Assembly (NCBI GenBank): GCA_934090775.1
Contig: CAKOKF010000011.1
Location: forward strand, 1 to 19,662
Source of the DNA: an uncultured Bacilli bacterium
GTDB taxonomy: Bacteria > Bacillota_I > Bacilli_A > RF39 > UBA660
DNA: 19,662 nt
Direction of reading: 5' to 3'
This document shows positions 13,023-19,662 of the stretch, one piece after another; the first letter of the stretch is position 1, and the number at the start of each line of letters is the position of its first letter. The translations under genes and the position numbers were made by a program. The notes under the pieces were generated by a model. The model was not told where the DNA came from. It did not search any database and saw only the letters and a program-made list of their open reading frames with translations.

Positions 13023-15026
13023 TCAATTTTTACTAGTTTCCATTAAGAAACTTTCTAAAGTATCAGGATTCCAAATCGTAATGCCAAGACTTTTAGCTTT
13101 ATCATATTTTGAACCAGGATTATCTCCTACAATAACAACATCGGTCTTTTTACTAACTGATTCTACGGTAATTCCCCCACGTAATTCAATTTCTTTTTTG
13201 ATTTCCTCACGACTTCTACCCGGAATAGTCCCTGTAATAACAAATTTTTTATCTTGAAAATTAATATCTAAAGTTTTTTTCTCACCTAAATAAGTCATAT
13301 TAAGTCCTAATTCTTCTAACTTAGATATTAAAATTCTATTCTTAGGATTATCAAAATAATTACTAATATTAGTAGCTAAAACATTGCCTATATCTTTAAT
13401 ATTTTGTAATTCTTCTATCGATGCATTCATTAGGTTACGCATCGTCTCATAATGTGATGCTAATAACTTTGCTGATTTTACACCAATACCACTAATCCCT
13501 AAACCATTAATTAATCTTTCTAAAGAATTATGTTTACTATTTTCAATCGAAATTAATAAATTACTAACACTTTTATTACCAAAGCCTTCTAATTCAATTA
13601 AATCTTCTTTATCCTTACTTAAATTATAAATGTCCGGTATATCTTTAATTAAGCCCATATTATAAAAGTCTTCTATTATTTGTTCACCTAAGCCATCAAT
13701 ATTCATGGCATCTCTAGAAATAAAATGAATTAAAGCATTAATTTGTCTTGCTGGACATGCCTCATTTGGACAATATAAATCTATTTTAGAATCCGTAAGT
13801 TCTAACTTCGTCCCACAAATTGGACAATTAGTAATCATTTTATAAGTTTTTTCTATTCCACTACGACGTTCTAAAACAGGTCCTACTACCTCTGGAATAA
13901 CATCACCAGCTTTATGTAAATAAACATAATCACCTACTTTTAAATCTTTACTTACTATATATGGATAATTATGTAACGTAGCTCTTCTAATTGTAGAACC
14001 AGCTACTTTGATAGGTTCTAAAACTGCATTCGGTGTTATTTGACCCGTACGGCCAACTGTGCAAACAATATCAATTAAACGCGTAATAACTTTTTCAGCT
14101 GGAAATTTATAAGCAACAGCCCACTTAGGATATTTTACAGTATACCCTAAAGTTCTTTGGGCGCTTAAATCATTAACTTTAATAACAATACCGTCTATTT
14201 CATAAGGAAGCTCTGGTCTATGAATAGTCCAATAATCAATATAAGCTAAAACTTCATCAATATTTTTACAAATTTTATTATTAGGATTTACTGGTAACCC
14301 ACAACTTTTAAGTAAATCTAGGGTATCGCTATGATGTTTTAAATCCGTATTAGGTAAATGATATAAAACAATATCTAAATTACGATCACGGGTAATACTA
14401 CTATCCAATTGCCGAATAGATCCAGCTGCAGCATTTCGTGGGTTTTGAAATAACTGTAAACCATTCTTAGCTCGTTCTTCATTTAATTTATTAAATACTT
14501 TCTTTTGCATATAAATTTCACCACGAACTTCTAGATCAATTTTTTTATGCAAAGTAAGAGGTAATTTCTTTATTGTACGCACATTATGTGTAATATCTTC
14601 TCCAATAACTCCATCGCCACGAGTTGCAGCCGAAACAAAAGCACCATCTTTATAGATTAAAGATACAGCAAGACCGTCCATTTTAAGTTCGCAAGAATAA
14701 GCAACATCCCCAACTTCTTTTCTTACCTTATTATCAAAATCTCTAACTTCATCATAATTAAATACATCTGATAGACTAAACATTGGGGTTGGATGAGTAA
14801 CTTTTTTAAATTCTGCTATTACTTCATTTCCAACCTTACTAGTTGGAGAATTTTTTAGTTTATATTCAGGATATTCACTCTCCAATTTAATTAATTCATC
14901 CATTAAAGAGTCATATTCATTATCCGTTAAAGTTGGATTATCATTAACATAATATTCTACATTAGCTTTATTCAAAACACTACATAAATATTCTATTCTT
15001 TCTTTGACATTAGTATTATTAAACAT
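13023..15026 (-). CDS. ligA: NAD-dependent DNA ligase LigA
   Basis: The full-length 667-residue ligase joins nicks in replication and repair using NAD. Domains follow the usual order: an N-terminal Ia region binding NMN, the adenylation domain with the nucleophile in KMDG (Lys115), an OB fold, a four-Cys zinc finger (Cys401, Cys404, Cys419, Cys424), a helix-hairpin-helix array with FGNKSVSNLL and GISGIGVKSAKLL, and a C-terminal BRCT domain (about 590-665). B. subtilis LigA has 668 residues. The ATG follows AAGGAA by nine bases. Here it follows topA across a terminator instead of pcrA, and three membrane-protein genes follow it in the same direction. All catalytic residues I can check are present. 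Confidence 0.98.
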   Translation of the reverse strand: MFNNTNVKERIEYLCSVLNKANVEYYVNDNPTLTDNEYDSLMDELIKLESEYPEYKLKNSPTSKVGNEVIAEFKKVTHPTPMFSLSDVFNYDEVRDFDNKVRKEVGDVAYSCELKMDGLAVSLIYKDGAFVSAATRGDGVIGEDITHNVRTIKKLPLTLHKKIDLEVRGEIYMQKKVFNKLNEERAKNGLQLFQNPRNAAAGSIRQLDSSITRDRNLDIVLYHLPNTDLKHHSDTLDLLKSCGLPVNPNNKICKNIDEVLAYIDYWTIHRPELPYEIDGIVIKVNDLSAQRTLGYTVKYPKWAVAYKFPAEKVITRLIDIVCTVGRTGQITPNAVLEPIKVAGSTIRRATLHNYPYIVSKDLKVGDYVYLHKAGDVIPEVVGPVLERRSGIEKTYKMITNCPICGTKLELTDSKIDLYCPNEACPARQINALIHFISRDAMNIDGLGEQIIEDFYNMGLIKDIPDIYNLSKDKEDLIELEGFGNKSVSNLLISIENSKHNSLERLINGLGISGIGVKSAKLLASHYETMRNLMNASIEELQNIKDIGNVLATNISNYFDNPKNRILISKLEELGLNMTYLGEKKTLDINFQDKKFVITGTIPGRSREEIKKEIELRGGITVESVSKKTDVVIVGDNPGSKYDKAKSLGITIWNPDTLESFLMETSKN

Positions 15027-15064
15027 AAGTAGTTTCCTTTCATCTTTTATCTCTCATCTTCTTC

Positions 15065-15073
15065 ATTTTATCA
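15065..15073 (-). promoter_or_regulatory. Candidate extended -10 element for ligA
   Basis: On the minus strand TGATAAAAT (15073-15065) combines an extended -10 TG with TAAAAT, 38 bases before the ligA start and just after the topA terminator. No good -35 element is present, which extended -10 promoters tolerate. Confidence 0.3.
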
Positions 15074-15087
15074 CTTTTTAAAGCTAT

Positions 15088-15115
15088 AAAAAAGTACAAA
15101 GAACAAACTTTGTAC
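15088..15115 (-). terminator. Rho-independent terminator after topA
   Basis: A perfect 8-base-pair stem, GTACAAAG (15094-15101) with CTTTGTAC (15108-15115) and a six-base loop, is followed on the minus strand by six U (15093-15088). It lies 33 bases after the topA stop. Confidence 0.82.
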
Positions 15116-15148
15116 CGAAAAAATTTTAATATAATATTTAAAAGACTT

Positions 15149-17182
15149 TTATTCTTCAAAATCACAATCAACGTTAGAACAAGCGATTTTCTTACCTTTT
15201 TTTACTAAAATACTATTACATTTTGGGCAATGCTTATTAATTGGTTCATACCAGCTAGCAAAATCACATTTTGGATAATTAGAACAGCCATAGAAATCCT
15301 TACCTTTTCTAGTTTTTTTAAGAAGGATTTTACCATCACACTTTGGACAATCCATAATTTCAATTTGAACTGGTTTTTCTTTTTTTACATATTTACAAGT
15401 AGGATAATTAGAGCAGGCTGTAAACTTGCCAAAACGTCCATTTCTAACTACTAAAGGACTATTACAATCCGGACATAATTCACCAGTTTCTAAAGCTGGT
15501 TTCTTTTCCATATGATGAAAAGCATCTTCAACAAGCGGTTCAAATTCACCATAAAATTTCTTTAACAATTCAATATTATTTAATTTATTATCTGCAATTA
15601 AATCTAAATCATTCTCCATATTAGCAGTATACTTAACATTAACTATTTTACTAAAATATTCTTGAAGCTTATCAGTAGTTTCAATCCCAATGTCCGTTGG
15701 CACAAACTTCTTGTCTTCTATGGTTACATAACTTCTTGTTTTTAATGTATCAATAATAGTAGCATAAGTACTTGGTCTACCAATTCCTAATGATTCTAAT
15801 TCTTTAATTAAACTACTTTCAGTATATCTTGGAGCCGGTTTCGTAAAATGTTGTGTTTTTAGAACATCGTTAGTACTTACTACTTCCCCTTCTTTTAATT
15901 CCGGTAAAATTGTATCTTCTTGTTCTTCATATTTAGCATATACTTTCAAATAACCATCAAATATTAAAATGGAACCCGTGGTTTTAAATTTATAATCATT
16001 ATTATCTAAAATAACAGTTGTACTTTCTACTTTCGCATCAGCCATCAAACTGGATAAAGTTTTATAATAAATAATACTATATAATTTATATTCATCAGGA
16101 GTTAAATATGCTTTAAGACTTTCGGGTGTACGGTTAATTGAAGTTGGTCTAATACCTTCATGAGCATCTTGCATATTTTCATCTTTTTTACCAACTTTAA
16201 CCGAACCCACATATTTTTTGCCATAGTTTTCTTCAATATATTGTAAAGTATCATTAATAAATATAGGTGACATACGAACAGAATCAGTACGCATGTATGT
16301 AATTAAACCGATTGTTTCACTGCCAATATCAATACCTTCATACAACTTTTGAGCTACTTTCATGGTTTTAGATGAGGCAAACCCTAAACGATTGACAGCA
16401 GTTTGTTGTAATGTTGAGGTCTTAAAAATTGGTTTCGATGGTCTTTTTTTACTCTTTTTAGTAATTGATTCAATTTTATAATCATTACTTAATTTATTTA
16501 AAATTTCATCAGCTGCTGCTTCATTTTTTATCTCGATATCTTTATCTTGATATTTAAAAAGATCAGCATTAAATTCATTAAAATTAGCTGTAATACTCCA
16601 ATATTCTTCAGGAACAAAGGCTTTTATTTCTCTTTCTCGGTCAACAATTAACTTTAATGCGACTGATTGCACGCGTCCCGCTGATTTACCTCCAGTTTTA
16701 GACTGCATTAACTTAGATAATCTAAAACCAATTATGCGATCAAGCATTCTTCTAGTTTCTTGTGACTTAACTAAATTATCATCAATTTTACGAGGATTTT
16801 TAAAAGCTTCTAAAACAGCTGGTTTCGTAATTTCATGAAATTCAATTCTATCATAATCTTTATCTCTTAATTTTAAAGTATCAAATAAATGCCAAGAAAT
16901 AGCTTCCCCTTCCCGGTCGGGATCGGAAGCTAAGTAAATTTTGTTGGCTTCTTTAGCATCTTTTTTTAATTCTTTAATGATACTTGATTTACCTTTAATA
17001 GCAACATAATCAGGTTTAAAATCATTTTCCACATCAATTCCCAAACCATATTTACCTTTTGTTGAAAGGTCTCTAATATGCCCCTTACTGGATACTACTT
17101 TATAATCACCGCCTAAATATTTTTCAATAGTTTTACTTTTAGCAGGTGATTCGACTATAACTAAGTTTTTCTTTTTTTCCAT
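15149..17182 (-). CDS. topA: DNA topoisomerase I (type IA)
   Basis: The 677-residue type IA topoisomerase relaxes negative supercoils. The N-terminal Toprim domain has VIVESPAKSKTIEKYLG (8-24) and the metal motif DPDREGE (87-93). The active-site Tyr is Tyr296 in GLITYMRTDS. The C-terminus holds three zinc-ribbon modules: the first from CPDC to CKY (about 579-604), the second with CPKC and CSNYPKC, and a final shorter one ending CSNVDCDFEE. B. subtilis TopA has about 690 residues, so it is complete. The ATG at 17182 has only a weak GTGAT site. In many Firmicutes topA follows dprA; here a ClpX-like pair lies upstream, with a terminator and a possible promoter in the 119-base gap. Confidence 0.98.
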   Translation of the reverse strand: MEKKKNLVIVESPAKSKTIEKYLGGDYKVVSSKGHIRDLSTKGKYGLGIDVENDFKPDYVAIKGKSSIIKELKKDAKEANKIYLASDPDREGEAISWHLFDTLKLRDKDYDRIEFHEITKPAVLEAFKNPRKIDDNLVKSQETRRMLDRIIGFRLSKLMQSKTGGKSAGRVQSVALKLIVDREREIKAFVPEEYWSITANFNEFNADLFKYQDKDIEIKNEAAADEILNKLSNDYKIESITKKSKKRPSKPIFKTSTLQQTAVNRLGFASSKTMKVAQKLYEGIDIGSETIGLITYMRTDSVRMSPIFINDTLQYIEENYGKKYVGSVKVGKKDENMQDAHEGIRPTSINRTPESLKAYLTPDEYKLYSIIYYKTLSSLMADAKVESTTVILDNNDYKFKTTGSILIFDGYLKVYAKYEEQEDTILPELKEGEVVSTNDVLKTQHFTKPAPRYTESSLIKELESLGIGRPSTYATIIDTLKTRSYVTIEDKKFVPTDIGIETTDKLQEYFSKIVNVKYTANMENDLDLIADNKLNNIELLKKFYGEFEPLVEDAFHHMEKKPALETGELCPDCNSPLVVRNGRFGKFTACSNYPTCKYVKKEKPVQIEIMDCPKCDGKILLKKTRKGKDFYGCSNYPKCDFASWYEPINKHCPKCNSILVKKGKKIACSNVDCDFEE

Positions 17183-17202
17183 AACATCACTTTCTTTTTT
17201 AT

Positions 17203-17232
17203 ATTTAATTTATTATTTTTTAAAAACGTCAA
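17203..17232 (-). promoter_or_regulatory. Candidate SigA promoter for topA
   Basis: On the minus strand TTGACG (17232-17227; five of six) is followed after 18 bases by TTAAAT (17208-17203; four of six), 20 bases upstream of the topA ATG. The setting after the terminator at 17280 supports it, but the -10 element is weak. Confidence 0.35.
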
Positions 17233-17279
17233 ACGCTGTAATAGTAACATAGTATTTTTATCTTTTCAATCCCCAAATG

Positions 17280-17306
17280 AAAAAAAGTAAGATTAGTTTT
17301 CTTACT
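17280..17306 (-). terminator. Rho-independent terminator after the ClpX-like pair
   Basis: AGTAAGA (17286-17292) and TCTTACT (17300-17306) form a 7-base-pair stem with a seven-base loop, followed on the minus strand by seven U (17286-17280). The stem overlaps the stop codon of the small gene. Confidence 0.75.
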
Positions 17307-17658
17307 CTATACAATTCATAAAAGGAAATGCACAATAACCTTCTATAAAATCATTTAATATCTTACCGATTGTAATATATTTACTATTTTTTATATTACT
17401 TAGTTCAAATTTTAGAATACCAGTATAATCATGATAGACTTTTGTAATTAATTCTTTATTGTTTTGATTTACCAACATTATATTATAAAGCCTATTTAAT
17501 TTATCATCAGGAGTAACTTTAGAAGAAATATATCCTTCTAATCTAGCTGCCATTTGCGCTAATAAAAAATTAATTTCAGGATATTTTTCTACTATTTCGT
17601 TTGCTACTAATAAAACTCTATCTTCTTCTAATAAGTTACCATTATATTCATATTTCAT
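17302..17658 (-). CDS. Small unknown protein coupled to the ClpX-like unfoldase
   Basis: The 118-residue soluble protein begins MKYEYNGNLLEEDRVLL and appears mostly helical. It shows no membrane segment, no known motif and two Cys near its C-terminus (AFPFMNCIE and an earlier GYCAF). I do not recognise the family. The ATG at 17658 lies one base after the stop of the ClpX-like gene and about ten bases after GGGAAG, so it is translationally coupled to it; an in-frame start at 17691 would overlap that gene by 32 bases. Constant co-expression with an unfoldase suggests an adaptor, a substrate or an immunity-type partner, but the sequence does not choose among them. A terminator follows at once, so the operon has just these two genes. 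Confidence 0.7.
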   Translation of the reverse strand: MKYEYNGNLLEEDRVLLVANEIVEKYPEINFLLAQMAARLEGYISSKVTPDDKLNRLYNIMLVNQNNKELITKVYHDYTGILKFELSNIKNSKYITIGKILNDFIEGYCAFPFMNCIE

Positions 17659-17659
17659 T

Positions 17660-19399
17660 CTAATGTCTTCCCTTTTCTTTAAATGCACCATCAGTTATTC
17701 TTTTTACATCTTCGGTCGTAATATGAATTTCATCTTCCACTCCCATTAATAACTCTTCTAAATACTGACTATTTAAATTATTTACAACTGTTTGTAAACT
17801 TCTAGCCCCGGTATTTAAATCATAAGCAGCCTCGGCAATTAATTCATACACTCCATCATCTATTAATAATCTTTTTCCAAAAGATGAGGCAAGAGTCGTA
17901 AATCCTATTAAAGGACTTATTTTTGATTCAAGTAATATCTTTTTCAAATCTTCTTTGCTATAATCCTTTGTATGTATATATGTATTAAAACGACCAACTA
18001 ATTCTTTTTCAAAGCCCATTTCTATTAAATCATCTGGTGTTATAGAATATTCTTTAGCTTTATTTGGCTCATCATATTTAACATTAAAGCCTATTGGTCT
18101 TTGTGATGATACTTGCGTTTTACTATTTCTTAAATTAGTTAAGGCTCCTAAGCATACAAAAGTTATTTTTGATGTATCAAACTCTACTGTTGTTCCTCTT
18201 TTTACTTCGATAGTATATTTGCCGCCACCTAAAAAGTCTAATAGTTGATGTTGAACCGCAGTTTTCATTACTAACTCATCTCGACCACTATTAACTATTT
18301 TATCAAGTTCATCTAAAACCACTATTCCTCTTTGCGCCTTGCCTAAATCGCCACCAGATTTAACATATAATTCTTTTAGAATATCAGTTATATTTCCACC
18401 AACATAGCCTGATGCCGAATAATTGGTAATTGAAGTAGCAACAAATGGTAATCCTAAGTTATCTGTTATATCCTTAGTTATAGCTGTCTTACCAGTTCCA
18501 CTTGGACCATCAATAAACATAATTGAACGAGTGCCACTTGGAATATTTGGAATACCAACTAATTTTTGATTTTTAATAATATTCAAGAATAATAGTTTAG
18601 CAGCTGCTTCTTGGCCTATAAACTTTTGTTGGATTGATGTTAATACTTTTTTAATTTCTTCAGGATTATTTATAATGCTTGATGCCTTTTTTTCATCTTC
18701 TTTACTTTGAAATTCAAAAGTTTTTGTCATCACGTTTTCATCTTCCTCTGGTTGACTCACAACATCTTGATTAGCATTTTCTTTTATAAAAGTAACTTCA
18801 GGCGTTATAACATCTAACTCAACTCCATTTTTAGTAATGGTAACACTTTTTTCTTCAATAAGTTTCCCGGCAAGAAAATTTTTAAATTTATAACGCAAAC
18901 TATTTTTGTATTCTGATGTATCGTCTGGATCCTTGGGCCTACCCTCTATTTCAGCAAATATTTTTTTTATATAACCATGTTTCAGTAACTCAAAAGCAAG
19001 CAAATTTGGACTTAAAAAATTAAGATTAAAGTCTCTATCATTCCTTTTTTTATACGCTTCTGATTCTTTATATGAAAATTCTATTGTTTCGTTTATTAGT
19101 GATTCAAATCCACAATAACGATAATCTTCTTCATAATTAGTACTAGTTTTTGAATCAGCCATCTTGGTGCCATTAATGTCATTAGTTATTTTTTCTAATT
19201 TTTGCATAAATTCAGAATCTAATTTGTTCAAAAATTTCTGTAAACTTTCATCATTTTTTAATATAGTTAACAGTAAAACACAAGTTGTTCTTCTATAATT
19301 TGAAGATGGATCTTTATGGAACCCATTAATGTAAGTATTAATAGCCTTTTCCATAACTTTCCTGGTTTCTTTTGGTAAATTCTCATAATTACTATTCAC
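17660..19399 (-). CDS. ClpX-like AAA+ unfoldase with a novel N-terminal domain
   Basis: The 579-residue protein has a ClpX-type AAA+ core from about 240 to 570: Walker A GPSGTGKT (298-305), pore loop GYVG (331-334), Walker B VVLDELDK (360-367), arginine finger GR (Arg470) and sensor 2 GAR (Arg533). IGF at 436-438 occupies the place of the ClpX loop that docks on ClpP. The zinc-binding N-terminal domain of ClpX is missing; a helical, charged region of about 235 residues replaces it, with no motif I know. The RKH loop is also not evident. It is therefore not the housekeeping ClpX but a paralogue probably feeding ClpP with its own choice of substrates. The start is GTG with GGAGG six bases upstream. 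A small unknown gene follows one base after its start-stop junction. Confidence 0.82.
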   Translation of the reverse strand: MNSNYENLPKETRKVMEKAINTYINGFHKDPSSNYRRTTCVLLLTILKNDESLQKFLNKLDSEFMQKLEKITNDINGTKMADSKTSTNYEEDYRYCGFESLINETIEFSYKESEAYKKRNDRDFNLNFLSPNLLAFELLKHGYIKKIFAEIEGRPKDPDDTSEYKNSLRYKFKNFLAGKLIEEKSVTITKNGVELDVITPEVTFIKENANQDVVSQPEEDENVMTKTFEFQSKEDEKKASSIINNPEEIKKVLTSIQQKFIGQEAAAKLLFLNIIKNQKLVGIPNIPSGTRSIMFIDGPSGTGKTAITKDITDNLGLPFVATSITNYSASGYVGGNITDILKELYVKSGGDLGKAQRGIVVLDELDKIVNSGRDELVMKTAVQHQLLDFLGGGKYTIEVKRGTTVEFDTSKITFVCLGALTNLRNSKTQVSSQRPIGFNVKYDEPNKAKEYSITPDDLIEMGFEKELVGRFNTYIHTKDYSKEDLKKILLESKISPLIGFTTLASSFGKRLLIDDGVYELIAEAAYDLNTGARSLQTVVNNLNSQYLEELLMGVEDEIHITTEDVKRITDGAFKEKGRH

Positions 19400-19440
19400 G
19401 TTAGTCCTCCATACTATAATAATATAATACCATAGATTAG

Positions 19441-19464
19441 AAAAAAGAGTGATTTTTTACTCCC
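19441..19464 (-). terminator. Weak rho-independent terminator for the rightmost gene
   Basis: On the minus strand GGGAGT (19464-19459) pairs with ACTCTT (19450-19445), using two G-U pairs, around an eight-base loop, and six U (19446-19441) run through the stem end. It separates the rightmost partial gene from the ClpX-like gene. The minus-strand TATTAT and TATAGT elements that follow could be part of the next promoter, without a clear -35. Confidence 0.5.
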
Positions 19465-19521
19465 AATTTTCTATTAAATGTTATTGATTTTTTTGCTATT
19501 TACTAATTAGCATCAATGTTA

Positions 19522-19662
19522 CTATTCTTCTTTTTCATCTTCACTATTATCATCAGTCTTTAGAATCCCCCTTAAGTATTCAAAGTAATTAGTCTTAATT
19601 GCTAAATTATCCATTTTCATTTCATTTTTAACTTTAGTATTAATTTTAATTATTTCTTCATC
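19522..19662 (-). CDS. 3' end of an unidentified gene entering from the right edge
   Basis: A minus-strand frame is open from the window edge to a TAG at 19524-19522, giving 46 C-terminal residues. They include VKNEMKMDNLAIKTNYFEYL and a very acidic tail (DDNSEDEKEE). An acidic, probably disordered C-terminus is all that can be said; the family cannot be named. A weak terminator 58 bases downstream supports its being a real gene end. Confidence 0.55.
   Translation of the reverse strand, partial: DEEIIKINTKVKNEMKMDNLAIKTNYFEYLRGILKTDDNSEDEKEE

Noticed and set aside
15230..15454. A 74-codon plus-strand open frame
   Set aside because: It is the reverse reading of the zinc-ribbon region of topA, which is clearly coding on the minus strand.
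17660..19399. Calling the AAA+ protein the housekeeping ClpX
   Set aside because: It lacks the N-terminal zinc-binding domain and RKH loop and has about 235 unfamiliar residues in front of the core, so a paralogue fits better.

Overview
The window is very AT-rich (by eye about a quarter G+C) and almost entirely coded on the minus strand. Its gene content points to an endospore-forming Firmicute, probably an uncultured, genome-reduced member of the Bacilli such as the RF39/Erysipelotrichales-like gut lineages; that placement is inference. TGA works as a stop codon here (mreC and spoVAD end in TGA) and TGG is used for Trp, so the code is the standard one.

Layout in the direction of minus-strand transcription, from right to left. 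(1) 19662-17280: the 3' end of an unknown gene, then a two-gene unit made of a ClpX-like AAA+ unfoldase with an unfamiliar N-terminal half and a small unknown partner. (2) 17182-15088: topA, with its own terminator. (3) 15026-9614: ligA, a small single-pass membrane protein, a two-sensor-domain membrane protein with a degenerate GGDEF domain, and a YihY-family membrane protein, ending in a clear terminator. (4) 9545-8078: a Cro/C1-type helix-turn-helix regulator fused to a polytopic membrane protein, with repeats and a possible small ORF in its leader. (5) 7953-5498: a SigF-like sigma gene broken by a frameshift in a run of six A, followed by overlapping spoVAC, spoVAD and spoVAE. (6) 5396-3928: spoIIGA and sigE, the membrane protease and the pro-sigma factor it activates. 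(7) 3814-2936: a SPOR-domain membrane protein in the position of spoIIB, followed by a HipA-like kinase remnant. (8) 2848-2070: radC. (9) 2057-1144: compact mreC and mreD. On the plus strand, 182-1141 carries a transglutaminase-like gene with an in-frame stop; the left edge (1-62) holds the start of another minus-strand gene.

Regions 5-9 bring together loci that lie far apart in Bacillus subtilis: the spoIIA/spoVA block, the spoIIG operon and the spoIIB-radC-mreBCD block. Together they cover forespore sigma activity (SigF), mother-cell sigma activation (SpoIIGA/SigE), engulfment or septal wall work (SpoIIB-like, MreCD) and dipicolinic acid import (SpoVACDE). Spo0A-box-like heptamers or dyads lie upstream of sigF, spoIIGA and the spoIIB-like gene, which suggests shared control. 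Genes expected from the B. subtilis order but absent here are spoIIAA/spoIIAB, spoVAA/spoVAB, maf and mreB. Three genes are interrupted (SigF-like, HipA-like, transglutaminase-like).

I saw no tRNA, rRNA, CRISPR array, insertion sequence or riboswitch. No gene-free stretch exceeds about 300 bases; the longest (2849-3097 and 9455-9661) are described in the entries.
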